Positions 11,573-24,016 of a stretch of DNA of 64,000 bases are shown in pieces (the first letter of the stretch is position 1; every line of letters begins with the position of its first letter). The stretch spans positions 32,984,001 to 33,048,000 of the forward strand of contig NC_091976.1 in the NCBI RefSeq assembly GCF_036711975.1, given 5' to 3'. The notes beneath the pieces are model-generated. The model made no database searches and was not told the origin of the DNA. It was given only the letters and a program-made list of their open reading frames with translations. This DNA comes from Onthophagus taurus. Taxonomy: Eukaryota; Arthropoda; Insecta; Coleoptera; Scarabaeidae. The translations under genes were made by a program, and so were the position numbers.

Positions 11573-12961
11573 ATGGCGTAAGTAAAAAATAGTTAACCTC
11601 AAAATTTAATCCATATGTTAAAGATTAAAAGTATTTGTTTTTTAGTTCTAAAGTAACGTTTAAGATTACATTAACATCAGATCCAAAGTTGCCGTTTAAA
11701 GTGTAAGTAAACCATATAAAAAAAAAAATGGAAAATTTATTATCGAGTGTAAAATTATTTGTGAATTTATGCGAAACTAAAACCTGGTTAAAAACGGCGC
11801 AAAACGAGGAATTAAAGAATGCGTTTAAATTGGGATTATTTTTAGAGAAAAGCGTTTCAATTTTAAAAACGAAATGTTTACAAGAAAAATTCGATTTGAT
11901 TTTAAAAGAATCAGAAATAAAAACTTGTTGTGGTGATTTAGAAAAAAGCTGTGATGAGTTATTGGAAATAATTTTAACATATCAATTCGTTTCTTTTAAT
12001 AATACCGATGCAGCTTTTAGAATTTATACATCGATGTTTCCCCAAGATGGATTCAAAAATGTATTAACTAAAACGATTATAAATAATAATTCATTAAAAT
12101 TAATTAACGATTTTACTTTTAAAATCGATCGGATTGAATTAGAATCATCAGCTTTATTTGGTGAATTCTTCGAATATGCATCAAATGAAGATTTTTATAA
12201 CATCAAAATTTGTGTGAAAACACTTCTAGAAAGTGATGAAAATGCTTTAAAAATTGTATTTAAATTATTATCTATTGAAAGTAATAATCGATGTGTACAA
12301 GATATTGTTTTTTTGGAAATTAAAGAAAAATTAATTGATTATAATGAAGTAAATCATAAAATATGGTTTTTTATATGTAATAATTTAAATCAAACTGATT
12401 TATTAATTGTGTGTAAACACCACGAGGAATTTATTTACTTAATCATAAACTTTTTAATTCACCTTGGAACATTTATGATTTTCAAACATAAAAAGTGGGT
12501 TATTGACCCTAAAAAATCATCTTTTGAAATTAAATATTTAAATATTGTTGCGTTATTTCGAACTTTGTGTAGTATTGGAAAAGAAATTAGAAATGATCTT
12601 ATTAAAAAAGTATTAAATAGTAATAATTTAAAATTATGGAATAATGTCTTACATGATTGTTAATTAATATAGACTTTTTTAAATTTGTTTTTATTTATTT
12701 TTTTTTAGTTTAAGTGTTCCTGAAGCTACTCCATTCACGGCAGTTCTAAAGTTTGCTGCTGAAGAATTTAAAGTTCCCCCGGCCACATCTGCTATTATCA
12801 CCGACGATGGTGTTGGGATAAATCCCCAACAAACGGCAGGTTTGTTTATAATAATTGTTAAAATTATTTTGATTATTATTTAAATTGTTTTAGGAAATGT
12901 GTTTTTAAAACACGGATCTGAATTGCGATTGATACCGAGAGATAGAGTTGGTTATTATTAA
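11573..12961 (+). CDS. Ufm1: Ubiquitin-fold modifier 1
   Basis: Ubiquitin-like modifier conjugated by UBA5, UFC1 and UFL1, mainly to ribosomes and ER proteins. Four coding exons: 11573-11577 (ATGGC), 11646-11702, 12709-12839 and 12894-12961; 86 residues. The product begins [20 protein letters not shown], continues with [19 protein letters not shown] and [19 protein letters not shown] and ends in YY. The penultimate VG with two trailing residues matches the family, in which a protease removes the last two residues to expose glycine. Intron 2 (1,006 bp) holds a separate 311-codon ORF on the same strand. Head to head with TBP. Confidence 0.96.
11728..12663 (+). CDS. Intronless ORF nested in UFM1 intron 2, FANCF-like
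   Basis: A single 311-residue frame fills 936 of the 1,006 bases of UFM1 intron 2, on the same strand, starting 25 bases after exon 2. The ATG context is AAAAATGG. The protein is alpha-helical looking, rich in Leu, Lys and Asn, with no signal peptide or membrane span. By memory it resembles Fanconi anaemia group F protein: the start [14 protein letters not shown] against MESLLQHLDRFSEL, the mid SMFPQDGF against QLFPGPGV, and near the end [18 protein letters not shown].. and LKLWNNVL against VYLGLLTDWGQRL..QKGIWV.. and LSIWTDLL. FANCF is intronless in mammals and is the adaptor of the FA core complex in interstrand-crosslink repair. The match is remote; an unrelated taxon-restricted protein is the alternative. 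The length and codon-like composition argue against chance. Confidence 0.55.
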   Translation: MENLLSSVKLFVNLCETKTWLKTAQNEELKNAFKLGLFLEKSVSILKTKCLQEKFDLILKESEIKTCCGDLEKSCDELLEIILTYQFVSFNNTDAAFRIYTSMFPQDGFKNVLTKTIINNNSLKLINDFTFKIDRIELESSALFGEFFEYASNEDFYNIKICVKTLLESDENALKIVFKLLSIESNNRCVQDIVFLEIKEKLIDYNEVNHKIWFFICNNLNQTDLLIVCKHHEEFIYLIINFLIHLGTFMIFKHKKWVIDPKKSSFEIKYLNIVALFRTLCSIGKEIRNDLIKKVLNSNNLKLWNNVLHDC

Positions 12962-13381
12962 TTTTTTATTAATTCAAATTTGATTTTGTATTATATTTTA
13001 TTAAATAAATGGATTTATAATTTCGTTCAATTTATTATTATAAATAAATAAAATTATTTCATGAATTCATTTTTAGGTTATGTTTTGGTGTTAAAAGTGG
13101 TGCCAACCAAAATTGATTTAACCTAATTTTACATTAAAACGAAATTTTTTTGTTATGTAACTTTAATGTTTATATATTTTTTTATTGTTGTTATAAATTA
13201 CACATTTCATTTTTAATTAACTAATTTTTTTAGTAAATAGTATAATTTTATGTTGGTACTAATAAAGTGTCAAATTTTTTGACAATTTCGTTTCATTTAT
13301 ATTGTAGCAAAAAAAAAATAATTAATTCCTCAAGTTTCATTTATTATGTAAAAATTATTTATTTGCCATAATAAATAAACA
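12962..13381. other. UFM1 3' flank and AMPK beta upstream region
   Basis: AT-rich, no ORF. Contains TTAGGTTATGTTTTGG at about 13074 (one of the dispersed GGTTATGT motifs) and a TGTCAAATTTTTTGACA palindrome at about 13269. The AMPK beta leader probably lies in the last 100 bases. Confidence 0.5.
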
Positions 13382-14242
13382 ATGGGAAACGCTGGAAGTG
13401 GTGGTGTACCCCGCGATAGAACTAGAACCGGGGAAATAGCCCCACCTTCACCTGGTAGAGATGGCCAAGTATTCACGTTTAATAGAAACGTAGATGCAAA
13501 AATTATAAGTCAAGGTTCGCAAGACGATGATGAGCCATATTTCACAAAACCCGCCTCGCAAGATACCGATCCTTCAAGACCTAGGTCTAACACAGTCTCT
13601 GAAGGAACTAAAATTAATATATCGGATAAAACCCCAACCGTTTTTCGATGGGAGGGTGGTGGAAAAGATGTGCAAGTTAGTGGAACGTTTTCTGATTGGA
13701 AAACGATTCCTATGGTGAAAAGTCATGGGGATTTCGTGACGATTATTGATCTCCCGGAAGGCGAGCACCAGTACAAATTTTATGTGGATGGAGAATGGAA
13801 AAACGATCCATCCACGAACTTAATTGAAAACGAAGGGACTAAAAACAATATGATAGTGGTGAAAAAATCAGATTTTGAAGTATTTCAAGCTTTAGCTAAA
13901 GATGGGGAAGCTCCCCCAACCGATTTACAAGAGGAGTATTCACAGATTATTCCCCCAAATAATCCGTGGCAAAAAGCCGCGGGGCCCCCTATTTTACCCC
14001 CACATTTATTGCAAGTTATTTTAAATAAAGATACACCTTTATCGGTAAGATTTTATTGGTTATTAATAAACCATTTTAATTATTTATTGTTTTAGTGCGA
14101 ACCAACATTGCTTCCAGAACCCAACCATGTAATGTTGAATCATTTGTATGCTTTATCAATAAAGGAAGGGGTTATGGTGTTGAGTGCAACACATAGATAT
14201 CGTAAAAAATATGTTACTACTCTTCTATATAAACCAATTTAG
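13382..14242 (+). CDS. alc: AMP-activated protein kinase beta subunit
   Basis: Scaffold and glycogen-sensing subunit of AMPK. Two exons, 13382-14044 and 14096-14242, joined in phase 0; 269 residues. It starts MGNAGSG, an N-myristoylation signal. A CBM48 glycogen-binding domain lies at about residues 86-160 (VFRWEGGGKDVQVSGTFSDW, then LPEGEHQYKFYVDGEW), with the two Trp residues and Ser114 in MVKSHGDF matching mammalian Ser108. The C-terminal alpha/gamma-binding domain runs from about 190 and ends RYRKKYVTTLLYKPI, the invariant family end. Drosophila has one gene of this kind, alicorn. Nothing is missing. The small frame overlapping on the other strand is a shadow. Confidence 0.97.
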
Positions 14243-14800
14243 ATTTTGATTTGTTAAATAGTGTATTGTTGTAATTTTAGGGGCGTATGTTACAAGAAAA
14301 ATTGCTCATATTGGTGAATAATTATTTTTTTGCACTCATAGAGCTAATAGTATTATATAAATATTGACTAAAAATAATTTTGTCATTCTTTTTTGGTAGA
14401 TTATTAATTTTAAGGTTATTTAATATTATATAATGGTATTTAATAAAGTTTTAGTGAGTTAATCTAACTCTATCAAAGCTTTTTCTTTTTAAACTTTATT
14501 TTGGTGAGGTTTCTAAAGTATCTTTTTATTATGAGAAAACCATTCGTTTTTGTGAATCTCAAAGATGCACTTTTTATGAGTAATATTGTATGTGATGGCT
14601 GATGGCAGTGGAAATAATCATAATAAAATCAATTATTTGGAACAGACCATTAATTTCTTGGCTGTTCGTCTGACCAAGTTGTTGGTACCAATGACGTTTT
14701 GAGTGACAGTAGATTCTCAATTAAACTAAAAAAATGAAAATTAGTAACATACCTGGATAACTATTCTTCAATCGGTCTTCTTTGGATCTGGTGTCCAAAG
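14243..14800. other. AMPK beta 3' flank
   Basis: AT-rich sequence with AATAAA-like words; no ORF or recognisable repeat before the tandem array. Confidence 0.5.
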
Positions 14801-14802
14801 AA

Positions 14803-16470
14803 CAACTAAAAATTAACTCAACTGAATTCCTTCTAAATTTCTAAAACGCCATCTAGCGGATTTCTTACTAACTACTCAAAATTCCAAAACTTATTTTATT
14901 CATATCTTCTTTAATTCTTCACTAATCAGGATGAAACTTCGTATTTGATGAGTATATGTTTCAATTTCAGCCGTCCATTGCAGGTTTCAAGATTCTCCAA
15001 GTAGAAATGAAGTTTGAGTCTTACAAATTTAAATCCAATTTTCAAAGGCTAAAATCGTTCAAAATCTTCCGGAATCAAATAAATTAGATATAGCTGACAC
15101 CAATCTTCCCGTTTTGGGATGGTTTAGAAAAAATATTAAGATTTAAGAGAATTATGAGCAACTAAAAATTAACTGTCAACTGAATGGGGTCATACACATT
15201 TATTAAATTTAGAGAAAATTTTTATGTCAAACGATATATGCAAGTATATGCATGAACACAAAGTAAAAGAAATATTTTGATCAATTTTATATTTTGCGTA
15301 ATTTGAATTGAAAAATAGCAAATATTCAAACGAAATAATTTCGCGGCTTTTCTGTGACGTAGGAACCGCACTGCCTAAAACAAGTTAAATTGTCCGTTAG
15401 GTAGCGCTTGCGGTGTGACAGTGTCAAAATAAAACCATGGATGTAATAGAGTGTCTCTATTACATCCATGAACAAAACATAATAAACATAACCTACAAAC
15501 ACTCTATCTCTTTTCAATACAACCTAAATGACGTTCATCTCTTTCTCGCATTTGAGCGGGTAGCAGGGGACGCAAAAGTGAGAATCGTACGTCATCAACG
15601 CGGGAATTTTAAAAGCGCAAATGGGTATATAAATTTTCAATAATTCTTTTAACAATGACTGTTCGAAAATATTAAAAAAAAAAATAACGGTAACTATATT
15701 TTTATATAAACTTTCAGAAAATATAATTAAAAAAAAATCGTGTATGACCCCATTGCTTCTAAATTTAGAACACCATCTAGCGGATTTCTTACTAACTACT
15801 CAAAATTCCAAAACTTATTTTATTCGTATCTTCTTTAATTCGCCACTAAATTAGGATGAAACTTCGTATTTGATGAATATACGTTTCTATTTCAGTCGTC
15901 CATTGGAGGTTTCAAGATTCTCCAACCAGAAATGATGTTTGAATCTTACAAATTTAAATCCAATTTTCAAAGGTCAAAATCGTTCAAAATTTTCCGGAAT
16001 CTAATAAATTAGATGTAGCCGACACTGATCTTCGCGTTTTGGGATGGTTTAGAAAGAATATTAAGATTTAAGAGAATTATGAACACCTAAAAATTAACTG
16101 TCAACTGAATTCCTTCTAAATTTCGAAAACGCCATCTAGCGGATTTCTTATTAACTACTCATTATTCCAAAATTTATTTTATTCATATCTTCTTTAATTC
16201 TTCACTAATCAGGCTGAAACTTCGTATTTGATGAGTATATGTTTCAATTTCAGCCGTCCATTGGAGGTTTCAAGATTCTCCAACCAGACGTGAAGTTTGA
16301 AACTTACAAATTTAAATCCAATTTTTATAGGTCAAAAACGTCCAAAATCTTCCGGAATGTAATAAATTAGATGTAGCCGACACTGATCTTCTCGTTTTGG
16401 GATTGTTTAGAAAGAATATTAAGATTTAAGAGAATTATAAGCTACTAAAAATTAACTGTCAACTGAATTG
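14803..16470. repeat. Tandem array, three copies of an approximately 366-bp unit
   Basis: Copies lie at about 14803-15184, 15753-16104 and 16105-16470. Shared landmarks in order: GCCATCTAGCGGATTTCTTA, CAAAATTCCAAAACTTATTT, TCAGGATGAAACTTCGTATT, GGTTTCAAGATTCTCCAA, and AAAAATTAACTGTCAACTGA at the end of each unit. Copies 1 and 2 are separated by a MITE. No coding content. Each unit opens with the AGATGGC-type motif (ACACCATCTAG in copy 2). The array lies between the 3' ends of AMPK beta and Citron kinase. Confidence 0.88.
15185..15752. mobile_element. MITE with TGGGGTCATACAC ends and a central hairpin
   Basis: Terminal inverted repeats TGGGGTCATACAC and GTGTATGACCCCA bound a 568-bp insertion inside the 366-bp tandem array; comparison with the uninterrupted units shows it split AACTGAATTCC. 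Near the centre (15437-15469) is an uninterrupted hairpin with 15-bp arms, ATGGATGTAATAGAG, and a 3-base loop. Target duplication is two or three bases at most (AT). No transposase. Family unknown to me. Confidence 0.7.
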
Positions 16471-16668
16471 AGGTTATGTTTCTCTACAAATAAATTATTA
16501 TTTATTTATTTCAAAAAATATAATACTAAAATCATCAACGGCAAGTCTTTTTACAATTTAGTTTTCAGTTATTTAAGTACATCTTGTATAATATAAACTT
16601 AAAATCATAAATAATACAAGTACATTATCATAATAAAAGTTAAAAGCGGTTATAAAATAGAAAATGAT

Positions 16669-19600
16669 TTATAAATCGGTCGTTCGTGCGAATTTAACCC
16701 TCTTTTCATTCTCAAAACGGTCCTCATCATCACTTAAATGCCCATCAAGGCTTCTCACCATCGAACTCGTAAAACTAAACGCATCACTATCAGTTGAAGC
16801 ATCCAAATCTGATACTAAATCGTCTTTACAGCAAATTAATTTAATCAAATTTTGATTTTTAACGTAAATCCCTTTCTTTGATGACCCTAAATACTTCGGA
16901 CTAGCTAAATCGATTTTAACCCGCTCAAAATCAACGTTATCATCGTCTTGATTACTCGTTGAAGGAATTTTAATGATTTCAACGGCACAAAATTGTACCA
17001 CGAATAAATGATTACTGATAAAATAAAAAGCACTCGGCAAATGGTTAAATTTGATCTCATTTTTTCGACTATTCCTTCCATACTCGTCCACAAAAATTGC
17101 GAATTCGTTGTAACACAACAAATATTCTACGGGATGTTTTGAAACTTCTAAAATAGCCAAAGGAAACGATTTTAATTTATAACAACCAATGGCCAAGCTT
17201 AAATTCCTATCGGAACTATCTAAAAACTCATCAACTTCGTAATTATTTAAATCGATTTCAAAAAATTTATCGGCTCCAATTAAAACGGTGTATTCGGTGA
17301 ATAAAATGCAACTTGTTGGTTCAGCCGTGTCTAAAATCCTTTCTGGAATGTATTCTCTTAATTTTGAATCGTAAAACATTATGATTATTTGACGCGCTGT
17401 TGCGGCGCATAACAAATCCTTCTTCGTTGAAACACTAAAAATATGAAAACCGTCGATATTTTTTACATTAATAGTGTTGAATTGAAGCGTTGGTTTTGAA
17501 CATGGTGCGCAAAGTGATAAATTTTGAACGTGTTTATAATCGCAAGTGATTAAAACTCGATTTTCATCGACAATCATCACAATTAAATTCAATTTTTGGA
17601 TGGATGTTATTTGCTGAATGTGTAACGGACCGGAAATATGAGATAGAGTTTCATTTTTAAACGAAAATAATCCTCTATCGCTTCCTAACAATTTCAAATC
17701 ATCCCCAAATTCAATTAAACAATTCACTTCGATTTCTTCTTGTAATTTTAAAACAACATCTCCATCATATTTTCCATTCGGCGAATTAAACAATCTATCG
17801 AGAGCTTTATACCATTTATCTTTATCTTCAACACTTAAAGTCATAAAAATAATATTTTTCGGGGGCCAACAGGTTGTTTCGGGCGAAATTTCCACTTTAA
17901 TAACAAACGGAAGATCGCTATTCGCTACGGAAATTCCAATTTCGGATTCAACAGGTTCTAAAGTGACTTTTCCATGCGTTCCAAGTTGATTTAATTTGAG
18001 TTTATCGACGATTTTCGTTGATGTAGTATTCGGGGGTTCTTCGTAAATTGTTAATGATTTTGATGTGAGACACGCGTAGTATTTTTCCCATGACGATTTA
18101 CTAAAAAATAATAATTTTTTAAAAATGAATTTAAAAAATTAAATTGACATTTGACATTGACATTTGAAATATTACGATTTTAGTGATTTTGTAAATTAGG
18201 TAAATTGACATAAAGAAAATTAATGACAGCTGGAAATGTTAAATAATAAAAATATACAATTATTTAATGCTGAATAACAATTAAAACTGGAACTAACAAT
18301 AAGATTAGCACTGTCATTAGAACTAATACTAAACCCAGACTAGAAACTTGTCTTTAGTTGTAGGTTTACTTTTAATCCAATAAAAATACAACAATCTAGC
18401 ACTGAATCAGATATAAAACTAGAACTTACACTAGACCTAGAACTAGAAAATTCTAGGTCTGGTGTTAGTTCTAGTTTTAGTTCCAACACGAACTAATACT
18501 AGACTTAGAATTAAAAACATTCGGGTTTAGAGACTCACAGCTAACCCAAATAGTTCTAATTCTTGGGTTAATGTCGGTTCTAGCTTTAATTTAATATAAA
18601 TATACAACAATATAACGCTTAAAACAATTTAATTTTGTGTATCTGTATCAATAAATTCATTAGAAAAAAAATTTATGAAAAAATTGTATCGCCATCTGTT
18701 ATCAGAAACAAGTACTATTTGACATTAATGATTTGACATTAATAATTTGAAATAATGAATTTAAAATTAATTTTTTAAACAATTATTACTTACACAGGAA
18801 CTTTAACATATCCTTCAACATCAAAAACAACATTTCCATCATCCTCATCCTCAATTTGTTCATTATTCCCATCAAATTCTTTCTTCGTTTTTAACCGACT
18901 CAAACTGTCTGAATAATGTTTAGCAAAGCCTTGAGGTAAACCGCAAGTTCTAGGTACATTTTTCGCACAACCGCTATGAACTTGAATCAAGCATTCTCTA
19001 CAAACACTCGATCCGCGTCCAATTTGTACTGAATCACCGCATTGGCCGCAAACGATGGATTTGGTGCATAATTTCGATTCGAATCGGTGTGGGATGTTAT
19101 GTTGCATTCGTTGAACGGAATTTTGGCGATAAAGGTCGTTTTTTTGCGGAGATTGAACGATTTGTTCTAAAAGTCTTTTTTGGTCTTTAATGTTCATTTT
19201 AGAATCGAGTTTGTTTAAATTTAAATTCGGTAAGGTTATCGATTTTAATTTAATAATTTCTTCTTGAAGATTTTTGTTCGTTTCTTTTTCTTTAAATAAT
19301 TGGTGTTCTAAATCTTTATAATTTAATACGATTGATGGAGGGGGATGATTTTCCTTTTTCGATCCACCAAAAAGTTTATCTGTTAAAGTTTTTTTCTTTT
19401 TTTCTTCAATTTTTGATTGCAAATAGTCGATCAATTTAATTTGTTGATTAATAGTCGCGTCCATTTTGATTTGTCGTTCTTTGAAACACATTTCTTTTTC
19501 TGATAATAACGTTTCTAAAGAATTAACTTGATCGATTACTGTTTTATTAACGGTTTTGTATTCGTTTAAGTTTTGGGATAATTTAAAGTTAGATTCTTTT

Positions 19601-22600
19601 AAGTTGTTTAAATAAGTTAATTGACTCGAATTTTCTTCTTTGATTATTACATTTTCTGCCAGATAATTTTCTAATCGTCGCTTACAATCTTTTAATTCTA
19701 CGTCTAAATCGGTTATTTTTTGTTCGGCTGCGGTTAATTCATTCGCTAAGCCGGAAGAATACGTTTTAAAATCGGCGCATTCTTCTCGATAACTTTCAAG
19801 TTCTTGTTGTAAACTTTCTACATCTTCAATTAACTTTTTCAATTTTGTCTCGGCTAAAAGACGAAGTGATTTTTCCTCATTTATTGATCGCTTTGCTTCT
19901 TGTACTTCATTTCTCGTTGTTGATAATTCAAAATTTAATTTTTCAACTTCACTTATTAATGATGTTCGTTTTGATTCTGATACTTGATATAAATGTTCAA
20001 ATTCTTCTAATTGAGTTTCTAATAATGAACATGCTTCACGAAGAGCATTTTGATTCTAAAAATTAAAAAAATTAGTTTTTTTCTATAATCTTGTCAAAAT
20101 TCAAGGTTAAATTTTCTGTTGGTATTACCAACTTTACAACAATTTGACAGGCGCCCCAGATATCTTAGATAATCCCACCGCGAGAGGGCATTAGCGTCTA
20201 TACTGAAATAATTTAATTAAACTAACAATTTTGTTATTAATAGTGAAAATGATGAGAGACAGCAATAACAATTATTACCAGTATGATTTTTTTAATTTAA
20301 AAAGTATAGATTCCAATTTGTGTTATATTTTTAAATTTGCTGCTAAAAAATTTTAAAAGTTGAAGTTTCTTCAGAATGACATGAAAACGTCACTTTAAAG
20401 TGATTTTTCGGTTAATAAAGTAATAATAGTATGATTAAATAATTAGATTATAATTGACACTACAGCTTTGTTTCAACTAACATTATAACTGGTTGGAAGC
20501 TCGTCAGATGCAATCTCACATGTCATATGATGCAATGAAATTCAAATGTGGTGTAATTGCATCAGGAATTCCCAGCCAGTCGGAACGTTCTATTTGCTAT
20601 TGCTATTTTGTGGTTGGAGCTTTTATATAAACACCCAATCCAACCTGTATTCTAGTGGTTCGGTTCTTAGCTGAATAACTTCAAAATATCCCCAACAGAT
20701 GGCGCCACATGCGTTCAATTTTTAGATTTTTTTTTTTTTAGAGAGATTTATACAGAATTTTAACTTACTTGTTGTGAATTATTAATTTTACGTTTTAAAT
20801 CTTCAATTTCCTTCATTAAAATGTTCTTTTCATTACATTCTTTATTAATTTTAACATTAATAAATTCATTTTGCTTAGTAATTTCAAAAACGCGACGTTC
20901 CCATTGGTTCTTTTCGCTTTTTACCTCACTTATTTCATTTCTTAATTGTCGGATTTCTTCATCTCGTTTCCGTAAATCTGCTCTTAAATCGTTAAATGCA
21001 TCCTTTTCGCCATCCGATTTTTCACGTTGAACGCTTAACTTATCTTCTAAATTCTTAACCAATTCTGATAATTTAATAACTTCGGTGGTGAGATTTTCGT
21101 TTAAACCATTCAATTCTAAAAGGGCTCTTTCGTGCGTTGTTTTAGTTTCGTTTATTTTTAAAATCATCGCTTCGATATCTTGAGTTAATTGGTTATTTTG
21201 GTCTTTCGCCTCTTTATAATCGCGCTCGATAATTTTTTTGTCCAAATTTGAGTTTTGTAATTCACGTTCCATCCGCCAATATTTCGATTTTAATTGAGAT
21301 AGTTCTTGTTTTTCTAACGCAAATTGTTCGTGAGTCTAAAAAAATAAATAATTATTTTAAAATTAATCATCATTATTAGCTTTTAACCTCAACTAATTGT
21401 TGTTCTAATCGCTCAACTTGTTTTTGCAAAATGCTTTGTTTATCAGAAGTAACCTCGAGTTCGCCAACTCCGCGTTCAAGTTCTTTCACTAAACTCTCCA
21501 AAGCATTAATTTTTCTTTTATGATCTTCCTCTTTTGATTCGGCTTCTTTTAATTTACAATGAAAGTCGTTTTTTTCTGCTAATGCGTCTCTTATTTTTAC
21601 TTCTAAAGCACGAATTTGTAACTTAAAATTAGAGTTAACTTCTTCTTGGGATGACTTATTAGAAAGTTTTTCAAAGTTTAACTCAGTTTTTAAATCCTAA
21701 AAAATAAAATTATAATTAAACGTCACGTCATAATAAACGTCAAAGAAATGTCAAAAAAAATATTTAACCTCAATTTGTTGTTTGAATTTTTCGTTAATTT
21801 CCTGCTCAAATTTAATTTTGCTTTCAAGAAAATCTTTATTAATAATTTTTGATTTTAATTCATTTATTTCATCTTTATAAATTTCGATTTCTTTTTTATA
21901 ACCATCTATGGATTTTTGAAACTCTTTATTAGCAACTTTTTGGTCTTTTAGGTTAGATTCGACGATTTTTTTCTTAAACTCTTCTAATTCCTCAGATTTT
22001 TTATTAATTTCTTTTTTAAGTTGGGCGTTAATCGCTTTTAATTCGTTCAAAACTTTTTCGTAATCGATATTTTTTTGATTTTCTTCCATTAATTTAGTTT
22101 GTAATTCGTTTAATTCCTTTTGGCTTTGATGCGTTAATTTTTGAAGTCTTGTTTCTAACCCGACCACGCTACTTCGTCGTAAATTTTCGACTTTTTCTAA
22201 CGAAACTTTGTGTTTATTTTCTAATAAAGCCACCTGGTTGATTTGATCGATTAAATTTTTATTTTCAATCTCAATTTTTGCAACTTTTTCTTTATAATTT
22301 ATTAGCTCCACTTCTAAAGCTTCCATTTTCGGTTTTTCCGCTGCTTCCCATTTCAATTTCGAAGCTTTGATTAACTCCAACGCCTTTTTTTCGACTTCAC
22401 TTCGATCTTTTCGCTCTAAATCTAATTTCCGCTTTAAAGCTGAACATTCTGCGATGGTTTTAGCTAAATCTTTTTCTAAATTTTTCCTAACATTCTCAAT
22501 ACTTTCTAACTTCCTCGATTTTTCGTCCAATTTTCGTTCAAAATTTTCTTTTTCTCCAAAATCAGAAACTTGCATTAATTTCTTTTGCAACTTTTCAATC

Positions 22601-24016
22601 TCCTTTTTTAAAGTTGTGATTGTTTCATCTTTAACAATACATTTCGTCAGACCTTCATTGTTAATTTCAACAAATGGAGTATAAGTAAATCCAATAAAAG
22701 GCAAATTTCTCCCAGAAAATTGAGTTTTCTTCTTAAAATGATCAATATGAGGCTCATTTTTCGTTTTTGCAACATCAATAAAGTTACTTGTATCATCGAT
22801 AGAAGAAATTTTTGGAACATAAGGAGGAACTTGGTCTCGCAATGAATCAAAATCGACGTTTTTGTACACCGGGTGTTTTAAAATCCCTTCATATGTCAAC
22901 CTATGGTCTTCATCCGTCAATAAATTTCGAATTAACGCAACAAAACCTTGTGTTAAAATTATATCAGGGGGGAATTTTAAGCTTGTTTGATGATTCATTA
23001 TCTTCGAATATGTCACAGTGGTGTTTGAGCCATTAAATGGAGTATTTCCCACAGTTAATTCATAACCTAGCACCCCTAAAGACCAATAATCACAAGAAAT
23101 CTATAAAAAAATAACCAAAAATTAACACAAAAACATGTTTAAAATGATTAATATTACTCCATAAGTTTTTTTAGTTCGATTATCAAATGATTGAAGAATT
23201 TCTGGGGCTATATAATCTGGAGTTCCAACAGGGACAACATCAGACATTTCCCCTTTAGAATTCAACAAAGCAGCTGATCCAAAATCGACTATTTTAACAT
23301 GACCACATCGATCTAAAAGGATATTATCTGGTTTTATATCACGATGAACATAACCCATTTCGTGCAAATCATTCAAAGCAACAACCTAAAAAATTATTAA
23401 ATTACTATTAAATATTTTAACTTAAATTTAATCTAACCAATTCTGCAATATAAAATCGAGCAGCACTTTCTGGTAATGTTCCTCCTTGTCTATATAAAAG
23501 TCCAACTAAGTCGCCTCCGGGGTGATAATCCATAATAAAATATAAATTAGCGACATCTTGAAAAGCGTATTGTAAAGAAGTTAACCACGGTGACGTTGAA
23601 AAAGCCATGATATTCCGTTCCACCTCAAAACTGGCATTTTTTGCTTCCAAACTTTTATGCTTTTTAATCGTTTTCATAGCGTAAATATGTCCCGTTTGTT
23701 TCTCCTTAACAACATGCACCTCTCCAAAATGTCCCCTTCCGATAACATTCTTTATTTCGAAATCGGATAAATTCACCCGTAACTTTTTCAAAACCCCAAT
23801 CGTTTTTTTATGCCGCTCAACGAATTTTTTTATGTTTTTATCCGCGTTTTTGAGGCATTCCGAGCTGCATTCTTCGTATAATACATCTAAAACGTCCAGT
23901 AATCCTTCTCTAGTTAATAATGATAACGTTTCTTCTACACTTGAAGCATTTCCTATTATGTGGTTTATTATTCGCTTCGTTCGTACGTTGATTGGTTCCT
24001 TTGACGGTTCCATCAT
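16669..24016 (-). CDS. sti: Citron Rho-interacting kinase (sticky)
   Basis: Rho effector kinase that organises the contractile ring and midbody in cytokinesis. Seven coding exons on the minus strand: 24016-23438, 23385-23158, 23100-21769, 21696-21388, 21335-20769, 20055-18794 and 18100-16669; 1,902 residues against about 2,000 in mammals. AGC kinase domain from DFEIKNVIGRGHFGEV (residue 85) with Lys115, catalytic HRD Asp209, DFG Asp227 and GTPDYIAPE, so the kinase looks active. A C-terminal kinase extension is followed by about 900 residues of coiled coil, a C1 zinc finger at about 1324-1372 (HNIPHRFESKLCTK, CGQCGD, HSGCAKN), a PH domain, and a CNH domain (CILFTEYTVLIGADKFFEIDL) ending near residue 1850. 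The short tail ends KRVKFARTTDL. Introns are under 60 bp except those after exons 5 and 6 (about 700 bp each). Confidence 0.97.
18265..18610. repeat. Foldback repeat, locus 3 (Citron kinase intron 6)
   Basis: Complex of nested inverted arms made of AGAACTTACACTAGACCTAG and TTCTAGGTCTGGTGTTAGTT steps, filling much of the intron between exons 6 and 7 of Citron kinase. Same family as the other foldback loci. Confidence 0.75.
20067..20760. other. Citron kinase intron 5
   Basis: About 710 bp, the longest intron of the gene. It contains CAGATGGCGCC at 20695 and otherwise no ORF. Middle-repetitive character is suspected, but no ends were found. Confidence 0.5.

Noticed and set aside
15326-15643. 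Mirror-like short proteins containing MDVIE
   Set aside because: Generated by the hairpin at the centre of the MITE at 15185-15752.
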